Shown here: in pieces, positions 1 through 7,188 of the stretch | Numbering within the stretch: position 1 is the stretch's first letter | How the letters are laid out: the number at the start of each line of letters is the position of its first letter | Source of the DNA: Acidimicrobiia bacterium | Lineage (GTDB): Bacteria; Actinomycetota; Acidimicrobiia; Acidimicrobiales; Acidimicrobilacustridaceae | Reading direction: 5' to 3' | Assembly (NCBI GenBank): GCA_018882825.1 | Contig: VERC01000122.1 | Coordinates: 1 to 7,188, forward strand | Length of the DNA stretch: 7,188 nucleotides | Position numbers and translations under genes: made by a program | Notes under the pieces: model-generated | Told to the model about the DNA's origin: nothing | Databases searched by the model: none | Seen by the model: the letters and a program-made list of their open reading frames with translations, nothing else

Positions 1-584
1 CGCACACCGAGCGCGTCGATCGCCACCGCCAGCACCGTGAGCAGCCCACCCGCCACCCACTGGCGAGAGGCCAGCAGCAGGGGTCCACCGAACGAGGTGA
101 GCACCATCACCGCCCACAGCACCTCGGCCGGACCGAGCACCACCGGGGCCGGCGGTCGTAACGGGAACCGACGTTCGTCGCCGTAGGACGAACCGTTGAC
201 GAACACCTCGCCCACCATCGCCCACAGCGACAGCACGGCGGCCGCCGACGTCACCGCCAGCGCCATCGACACGGTCGTGGCCGTCGGATCGGGGGCGAGG
301 GCCGCCGCCCACACCGCGGCCACCAGCGATGCCGGGAACAGGATCCGCACCGCGGTGAGCGACGTCGTGCTCGGCACCAGCGCGGCGACCAGTCCACCCA
401 ACCAGCCGGCCCACAGACCGATGGCGGCGACCAGCGCGACCGCACCCGAACGCGGCGCCAGGGCGTCACCCAGTGACGGTCCGGCGACCAGCGGCATGAC
501 CAGCCACAACGCTGCCGGCCCCCAGCGCGCCAGTATCGGAGCCGACGATCGGGGTTCGGTTCGGGAGCCGGGGCGATCGGTCAT
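1..584 (-). CDS. Unrecognised multi-pass membrane protein, C-terminus off the left edge
   Basis: Reading the minus strand from an ATG at 584-582 gives 194 uninterrupted codons to the window edge. The product starts MTDRPGSRTE, with a short charged, presumably cytoplasmic leader. Strongly hydrophobic stretches follow at about residues 22-42, 47-70, 78-97, 102-125, 155-172 and 177-192, so five or six membrane spans are visible. A polar loop at about 126-147 carries NGSSYGDERR and then a proline-rich PLRPPAP segment. The loop is the most distinctive part and would be the best probe for homologues. Codon third positions are mostly G or C, as in a real gene of this genome. The gene is divergent from the MetE-like gene. 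No strong Shine-Dalgarno precedes the ATG; only a weak GGGA lies 5 nt before it. I do not recognise the family and propose no function. Confidence 0.72.
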   Translation of the reverse strand, partial: MTDRPGSRTEPRSSAPILARWGPAALWLVMPLVAGPSLGDALAPRSGAVALVAAIGLWAGWLGGLVAALVPSTTSLTAVRILFPASLVAAVWAAALAPDPTATTVSMALAVTSAAAVLSLWAMVGEVFVNGSSYGDERRFPLRPPAPVVLGPAEVLWAVMVLTSFGGPLLLASRQWVAGGLLTVLAVAIDALGV

Positions 585-662
585 CGATCCCGAGGTTTGT
601 CGAATCCGGCTCGCCGGGCCAACACGGTGGCGCGCTGTGACCGAGGGCACATTTTCCGCGGG

Positions 663-668
663 TACGGT
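663..668 (+). promoter_or_regulatory. Putative -10 box (TACGGT) of the MetE-like gene
   Basis: TACGGT fits the actinobacterial TAnnnT -10 consensus and ends 7 nt before the ATG at 676. Transcription would then start at or next to the A of the start codon, giving a leaderless mRNA. A weak -35 candidate, TGACCG at 638-643, lies 19 bp upstream. No Shine-Dalgarno is visible before this ATG, which agrees with leaderless initiation. The element sits in the 585-675 divergent gap, where I see nothing else defined. Confidence 0.45.
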
Positions 669-675
669 TCGCCCC

Positions 676-1689
676 ATGGAACGGCCCGGACCACTGCTGC
701 CCAGCGGATTGGCATGCGGCATCGGTCATCTCCCGCATTGTGATCCGGGCGACGCCGTCGAGTTCGTGCTTCGCCACGGTCCGCGCCTTACCTGTGCGCC
801 CGCCCTGCCCGCCCGTTCTCGGCGCGAGGGAATGGTGGCGCAGGGCGCCAGTGGTCTGTCCGGTATCACCGTCGCCGACGACGGCTCGTTGCGCATCGAC
901 GTCGACGCGCTCGATCCCGATGCGCCCTTCGTCGACGAGGGTTTCACCGGCGACGCCTGGGTCGGGTTGCGCGCCTTCCTCACTGCGGTGGCCGATCGCG
1001 ACGGTCCCGTCAAGGTGTCGCTCACCGGACCGGTCACGCTCGGCGTGGCGCTGTGGGCCAACGGTGTCGATGTCGATCTCGCCTTCCGACTGGCCGGTGC
1101 CGCCACCCGCCGGCGGGCGCGGTCGTTGGTCGAGCACATCCTGCGACGCGTGCCCCAGGCCCAGGTGGTCGTGTTCCTCGACGAACCGGCGATGGGTTCG
1201 GTCACCGAGGCCGGGTTCCCCATCGGACCGAACGAGGGCGTCGACCTCGTGTCGGCCACGCTGGCCTCGGTCGAGACGATCGCCATCACCGGACTGCATT
1301 GCTGCACCGCCGTCGACTACCGACTGCTGCTCGGCGCCGGACCCGACATCCTCTCGGTGCCGGTCGACGAGCGGATGGTTCGTCACGCCGGTCTGGTGGG
1401 GGACTGGCTCGAGCGCGGTGGATGGATCGCCTGGGGCGCGGTCCCCACGGGCGGGCCCGTCGGTGACGGCGTCGACCGCCTGTGGCGTCGCCTGACCCGG
1501 CTGTGGGACGAACTGGCCGCCGAATCGTGTGATCCGCTCCTGTTGCGCGCCAACGCGATCGTCACTCCGGTGTGCGGGCTGGCCCAGCACGGGGTGACAC
1601 AGGCCGAGCAGGTCATGGAACATGCGAACCGTTTGGCCGATCGCGTCGCGTCGCAACTGCGCGACGTGCGGATGACGGTCGGCGCCTGA
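676..1689 (+). CDS. MetE C-terminal-like (cobalamin-independent methionine synthase family) protein
   Basis: This 337-residue protein belongs to the UROD/MetE-like superfamily. The N-terminus has a GIGHLPH motif (residues 15-21), as in the opening strand of the MetE catalytic barrel. LDEPAM at 168-173 matches the DEPA motif that contacts homocysteine in MetE. The zinc site is recognisable: His208 and Cys210 in GLHCC, Glu232 at the same +24 spacing from the His as in E. coli MetE, and Cys300 in TPVCGLA. Glu232 is the least certain ligand because a gapped alignment puts Pro229 there. True MetE is about 750 residues with two barrels; only the catalytic half is present, as in archaeal MetE-like proteins. 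The family suggests thiol methyl transfer, but the methyl donor and acceptor are unknown. I chose ATG 676 because homology begins here and a longer reading would overlap the divergent gene. It lies 44 bp upstream of ligA; from memory, mycobacteria have a similar neighbour. Confidence 0.85.
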   Translation: MERPGPLLPSGLACGIGHLPHCDPGDAVEFVLRHGPRLTCAPALPARSRREGMVAQGASGLSGITVADDGSLRIDVDALDPDAPFVDEGFTGDAWVGLRAFLTAVADRDGPVKVSLTGPVTLGVALWANGVDVDLAFRLAGAATRRRARSLVEHILRRVPQAQVVVFLDEPAMGSVTEAGFPIGPNEGVDLVSATLASVETIAITGLHCCTAVDYRLLLGAGPDILSVPVDERMVRHAGLVGDWLERGGWIAWGAVPTGGPVGDGVDRLWRRLTRLWDELAAESCDPLLLRANAIVTPVCGLAQHGVTQAEQVMEHANRLADRVASQLRDVRMTVGA

Positions 1690-1721
1690 CGCATCGTCGC
1701 GACGTTCGGGCCCTCGCTCGC

Positions 1722-4432
<2,711 letters not shown>

Positions 4433-4442
4433 CGATCGGCGT

Positions 4443-4874
4443 TCACACCACCGTGAAGCACCACGTGCGGGTCGACGACACCGACGGTCCCACCGACGAC
4501 TGCCAGTAGGTGGCCACGACGCAGTTCTGACCGGCGGGCAGCTGGGTGAACTCCTTGCCCGGTCCCGGTTTGAACGTCGTCTGATTGATCGGCGCGATCA
4601 CATCGGACTGATCGAGGGGGATCGCCACACCGTTGAGCGCGAGCGTCGCTTCGTAACCGGGTGCCATGTCGATGCCGATGGTGTCCTGCTGGAGGATCTT
4701 CGAACCGGGCAACGGGATGAGTCGCTCGATACGACCACCGTCGAATCCGCCGGTGTCGGCAGTCCCCAGTCGCGAGGCGATGACGATGCACACGATGGCC
4801 ACCGCCGCCAGCGCGACCCAGGCGAGATGACGCGGTGCGAGACGACGGCGGGGGCTGCGTTCCTGTTCGATCAC
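4443..4874 (-). CDS. Small membrane-anchored exported protein with Ig-like beta-rich domain
   Basis: The gene starts at a GTG (4874-4872) and encodes 143 residues. The N-terminus is basic (about 2-17, with PRRRL), followed by one hydrophobic segment at about 18-36, and no lipobox Cys or clear signal-peptidase site. It is therefore more likely an N-terminally anchored than a released protein. The extracytoplasmic part (about 38-143) alternates hydrophobic and polar residues like a small beta sandwich. It ends TRTWCFTVV, a pattern common at the last strand of bacterial Ig-like domains. Cys118 (GQNCVV) and Cys139 (TWCF) are well placed for a disulfide between neighbouring strands; Cys29 lies in the membrane segment. 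Conserved-looking polar segments include LNGVAIP at 80-86 and FKPGPG at 101-106. It converges on the HAD gene with 10 bp between stops and is divergent from the PASTA kinase. I do not recognise the family; an envelope role is inferred from topology only. Confidence 0.82.
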   Translation of the reverse strand: MIEQERSPRRRLAPRHLAWVALAAVAIVCIVIASRLGTADTGGFDGGRIERLIPLPGSKILQQDTIGIDMAPGYEATLALNGVAIPLDQSDVIAPINQTTFKPGPGKEFTQLPAGQNCVVATYWQSSVGPSVSSTRTWCFTVV

Positions 4875-4880
4875 ATTCCG

Positions 4881-4886
4881 AGTCTG
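4881..4886 (-). promoter_or_regulatory. Weak -10-like hexamer (CAGACT) of the exported-protein gene
   Basis: On the minus strand CAGACT ends exactly 6 nt before the GTG at 4874, the same spacing as at ligA and the kinase gene. It departs from TAnnnT at the first position (C for T). No Shine-Dalgarno is visible. On its own it would be unremarkable; the identical spacing gives it some weight. Confidence 0.28.
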
Positions 4887-4953
4887 CCCGGGTCGGCACC
4901 GCGAACGACGCGACGGGGTCCGAGGGGTGAACCGTCGTCGAAGGACGCAGCGT

Positions 4954-4959
4954 TAGCCT
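4954..4959 (+). promoter_or_regulatory. Putative -10 box (TAGCCT) of the PASTA kinase gene
   Basis: TAGCCT ends 6 nt before the GTG at 4966, placing the predicted transcription start on the start codon. The last six bases before GTG, TCCGGG, are not a convincing Shine-Dalgarno. The element lies in the 91-bp divergent gap 4875-4965, which would have to hold both promoters. No -35 match stands out. Confidence 0.45.
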
Positions 4960-4965
4960 TCCGGG

Positions 4966-6912
4966 GTGTCCAACGCCCGCGGTGCCGACCGGGTCGGTCA
5001 GGTCCTGGGCGGGCGGTACCGGCTGCTGGCGCCGATCGGCACCGGGGCGTCCGCCACGGTGTATCTGGCCGACGACGTGGTGCTGCGCCGTCGGGTGGCG
5101 GTCAAGGTGCTGCACGACGCGCTGGCCGGGGACGGGGCGTTCCTGCGACGGTTCGAGGCCGAGGCGCGGGCGGCCGCCGCGCTCAACCACCCTCACATCA
5201 TGGCGGTGCACGACTGGGGACAGGGTGAGGTGCCCTATCTGGTCACCGAACTGCTCGACGGCGGTTCGCTGCGGGCCCTGCTCGACCACGGCGGCCGACT
5301 CGACCGGGCGCAGGCCCGTCAGGTGGGCGTCGATGCCGCCCGTGCCCTCGACCATGCGCACCGCCGCGGGTTCGTCCATCGCGACATCAAGCCCGGCAAC
5401 CTCCTGTTCGACGAGGAGGGAATGGTGCGCATCGCCGACTTCGGTCTGGCCCGCGCCCTGGCCGAGGCGGCGTGGACCGAACCGGCCGGTGCCGTGCTCG
5501 GCACGGCCCGCTATGCGTCACCCGAACAGGCCCAGGGCGCGACGCTCGACGGCAGCAGCGACGTCTACTCGTTGGCGCTCGTCCTGATCGAGGCGGTGAC
5601 CGGCGCGGTGCCCTTCACCGCCGACACCACCCTCGGCACACTCATGGCCCGTATCGGGCGTCCGGTGCCGGTGCCCGAGGAACTCGGTCCGCTGGTGCCG
5701 GCCCTGCGCGCCGCCGGTGCCCCCGATCCGGCCGATCGTCCCGATGCCGCCACCTTCGCCACCATGCTCATGGGCGCCGGTGAGCTCGGTCCGGTGCGAC
5801 CGCTCCCGCTGGCCGGGACGGTCACGTTGCGTCCCGAGGAACTCGATCCGCGCGAACCCACCACGTTGTACGTACCCGAACGCGACGTCACCGGTCCGGT
5901 GTTCGTCGATCCCACGGTGTCGGGAGCCTCGGCACAGCCGGCGACCCGCACCTTCGTCCGCAACGACGAGCAGTCGGCCACGGCGTCGACGTCGGCCGCA
6001 GGCGGTGCTGCGGGCCGGCCCCGCCGCCGACCCCGCCGCCGACCCCTCCGAGCGGTGCTCCTCGGCGCGTTGCTGCTCGCCGTCATCGTCGGCGTCGGTG
6101 GGTTCGTGTTCCTGCGCACGCCCACCCACACCGTCGAGGACTATGTCGATCTGCCGCTGACGGAGGCCCGTGCCGCCATCGAGGGCAAGGGACTGCGCGT
6201 CGCCACCGAGTCGCAGGTCTCCGAGACGGTGCCGATCGACGTCGTCATCGCCCAGGATCCGACGCCGGGCACCTCGCGGTCGGAGGGTTCGACGGTCACG
6301 CTCATCGTCTCCTCCGGTCCGCCGCCGGTGCCGGTGCCCACCGATCTTGTCGGTCTGACGATCGAACAGGCCACGGCATCGTTGGTCCGCGCCGGGCTCG
6401 TGATCGGCCCGCTCACCGAGACGTTCGACGAGAACGTCGCCAAGGGCATCGTGCTGTCGCTGGCGCCCGGGGTTGGATCGACCGCGCCGAAGGGTTCTGC
6501 CGTGCCGTTGGTGGTCAGCGCCGGGGCCCGCCCGCGCACCATTCCCGAGGGTCTCGTCGGCCGACCGATCGCCGAGGTCACCGCGCAGCTCGAGTCGCTC
6601 GGCCTCAAGGTGACGCGGGTCGACGACTGGTCGGAGACGGTGCCGGAATCGATCGTGCTCAAGGTCGACCCGAACGCAGGGCAGAGCGTGCCCAAGGGCG
6701 CGACCGTGACCGTGACCGTGTCCAAGGGCAAGCGACCGGTCACCATCCCTGCCAACATCGTCGGTCAGTCGTGCAGTGGCGCGGCCTCGACGCTGCAGGG
6801 ACTGGGGCTGGTCGTGAACATCAATCCGTTCGGTGCGACGGTGCGGTCGGCGAACCCGGCACCGGGCGCGCAGGTGAGAGTGGGTTCGACCGTCACCATC
6901 GCCTGTGGCTGA
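4966..6912 (+). CDS. pknB: PknB-type Ser/Thr protein kinase with four PASTA repeats
   Basis: This 648-residue receptor-like kinase has a cytoplasmic catalytic domain (about 18-269), a juxtamembrane linker (270-360), one membrane span (about 362-383) after an Arg-rich stop (RPRRRPRRRP, 351-360), and four extracytoplasmic PASTA repeats (about 388-449, 455-517, 524-587, 592-647). Catalytic features are complete: glycine loop GTGASATV (25-32), Lys47, helix-C Glu66, His138-Arg139-Asp140, Lys142, Asn145, DFG at 158-160, SPE at 185-187, Asp199 and Arg258. Thr171 in the activation loop is a plausible autophosphorylation site. PASTA repeats of this family bind peptidoglycan fragments or lipid II, and such kinases regulate wall synthesis and division. 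The last repeat has Cys603 and Cys647, probably a disulfide closing the C-terminus. GTG 4966 gives a short leader before the GRYRLL strand. The usual pknA, rodA and pbpA neighbours are absent here, so it may be a paralogue of the main PknB; the symbol denotes the family. Confidence 0.95.
   Translation: MSNARGADRVGQVLGGRYRLLAPIGTGASATVYLADDVVLRRRVAVKVLHDALAGDGAFLRRFEAEARAAAALNHPHIMAVHDWGQGEVPYLVTELLDGGSLRALLDHGGRLDRAQARQVGVDAARALDHAHRRGFVHRDIKPGNLLFDEEGMVRIADFGLARALAEAAWTEPAGAVLGTARYASPEQAQGATLDGSSDVYSLALVLIEAVTGAVPFTADTTLGTLMARIGRPVPVPEELGPLVPALRAAGAPDPADRPDAATFATMLMGAGELGPVRPLPLAGTVTLRPEELDPREPTTLYVPERDVTGPVFVDPTVSGASAQPATRTFVRNDEQSATASTSAAGGAAGRPRRRPRRRPLRAVLLGALLLAVIVGVGGFVFLRTPTHTVEDYVDLPLTEARAAIEGKGLRVATESQVSETVPIDVVIAQDPTPGTSRSEGSTVTLIVSSGPPPVPVPTDLVGLTIEQATASLVRAGLVIGPLTETFDENVAKGIVLSLAPGVGSTAPKGSAVPLVVSAGARPRTIPEGLVGRPIAEVTAQLESLGLKVTRVDDWSETVPESIVLKVDPNAGQSVPKGATVTVTVSKGKRPVTIPANIVGQSCSGAASTLQGLGLVVNINPFGATVRSANPAPGAQVRVGSTVTIACG
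6019..6042 (+). repeat. Perfect 12-bp tandem duplication in the kinase gene
   Basis: CCCCGCCGCCGA occurs twice back to back and is followed by a further CCCC. It encodes the two Arg-rich units of RPRRRPRRRP next to the membrane span. The unit is a multiple of three, so gain or loss of a copy would keep the reading frame and change only the number of positive charges at the membrane. Confidence 0.8.
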
Positions 6913-7188
6913 CACCCGCGACGCGTCGCCGCAGGGTCCCGAACTCGACGAACTCGAGCTCGGGATCGAGGGCGCCGGCGTCGACGAGGTCGTGGCCGTG
7001 CCGTGGAGCCTCCTGCTGCAGCGCCGAATCGCCGGTCGCCTCGAACACAGTCCTCGCCGTGCGTGGATCGTGCTCACCGCCGCGCTCCTGGGGATGTTCG
7101 CGTCGGGGTTCTCGCTCACCGTCCTGACCGTCTCGCTCGGCGACATCGCGGTGACGCTCGGTTCCACCAAGAGCGTGCTCACCTGGGC
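6905..7188 (+). CDS. MFS transporter (DHA2-like), N-terminal part, cut by the right edge
   Basis: From GTG 6905, 94 codons run open to the window end. Residues 1-50 are hydrophilic and acidic in the first half (ELDELELG), predicting a cytoplasmic leader longer than usual. A first membrane span covers about residues 53-78. It is followed by SLGDIAVTLGSTKSVLTW, which matches the DHA2-type drug:H+ antiporter pattern, where TM1 ends in a short 'D-I-A-x-x-L-G' loop before TM2. The export substrate cannot be inferred from this fragment. The start overlaps the kinase stop by 8 bp and has no visible Shine-Dalgarno, so translation may depend on coupling to the kinase. An in-frame TGA at 6875-6877 rules out a longer reading, and GTG 6905 is the only start codon after it. 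GTGs further in (codons 30 and 32) cannot be excluded as the true start. Confidence 0.82.
   Translation, partial: MADTRDASPQGPELDELELGIEGAGVDEVVAVPWSLLLQRRIAGRLEHSPRRAWIVLTAALLGMFASGFSLTVLTVSLGDIAVTLGSTKSVLTW

Noticed and set aside
196..675. N-terminal extension of the MetE-like reading frame by 160 residues
   Set aside because: The extension is low-complexity Ala/Thr/Pro-rich sequence antisense to the membrane-protein gene, which has clear transmembrane segments. MetE-family similarity begins only after ATG 676, and a -10-like box precedes that ATG.
466..1656. Long minus-strand open frame opposite the MetE-like gene
   Set aside because: It is Arg/Gly/His/Asp-rich with no recognisable domain and arises from G+C-biased third positions of the plus-strand gene, which carries conserved motifs.
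4911..4937. Inverted repeat CGACGG / CCGTCG in the divergent gap before the kinase as an operator
   Set aside because: The arms are only 6 bp with a 15-bp spacer. Such repeats are expected often by chance at this base composition, and no second copy supports it.
6702..6720. Triple GACCGT hexanucleotide repeat in the kinase gene
   Set aside because: It encodes the alternating Thr-Val strand of the third PASTA repeat, where repeated ACC/GTG codons are expected from the protein pattern and the codon bias.
5518..7182. A 554-codon minus-strand open frame opposite the kinase and MFS genes
   Set aside because: Its composition is extremely rich in Arg, Gly and His without motifs. The plus strand encodes a complete kinase with PASTA repeats, so this is a shadow frame despite its length.

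Overview
The window is G+C-rich chromosomal DNA, densely packed with genes and strongly biased to G or C at third codon positions. Together with GTG starts, TAnnnT -10 boxes placed directly before start codons, a PASTA-type Ser/Thr kinase and a MetE-like gene just upstream of ligA, this points to an actinobacterium. An Acidimicrobiia-like lineage is my guess, not a demonstrated fact. I see no tRNA, rRNA, CRISPR array, insertion sequence, integrase or other sign of a mobile element. The region reads as core chromosome.

Layout, left to right. Positions 1-584 (minus) hold the N-terminal two-thirds or so of an unrecognised multi-pass membrane protein that runs off the left edge. A 91-bp divergent gap leads to a rightward block: a 337-residue MetE-C-terminal-like protein (676-1689), NAD-dependent DNA ligase ligA (1734-3800) and a HAD-family hydrolase (3797-4432) whose start overlaps the ligA stop by 4 bp. 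A small membrane-anchored exported protein (4443-4874, minus) converges on the HAD gene with 10 bp between the stop codons. A second 91-bp divergent gap follows. It leads to a PknB-type kinase with one membrane segment and four extracytoplasmic PASTA repeats (4966-6912). The kinase stop overlaps the start of an MFS (DHA2-like) transporter (6905-7188), which is cut by the right edge.

How they may work together. LigA seals nicks in replication and repair. The MetE-like gene beside it keeps the zinc-binding His/Cys pattern of cobalamin-independent methionine synthase but lacks the N-terminal half of that enzyme, so its substrate is open. The HAD gene is translationally coupled to ligA by the 4-bp overlap and has its own strong Shine-Dalgarno sequence. 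The right half looks like an envelope module: a peptidoglycan-sensing-type kinase, a transporter overlapping it, and a divergently transcribed exported beta-rich protein.

The most notable non-coding signal is at the gene starts. The MetE-like, ligA and kinase genes, and less perfectly the small exported-protein gene, have a -10-like hexamer ending 6-7 nt before the start codon, which predicts leaderless mRNAs. The HAD gene, internal to an operon, instead has a clear Shine-Dalgarno. I did not find a convincing undescribed system in this window.
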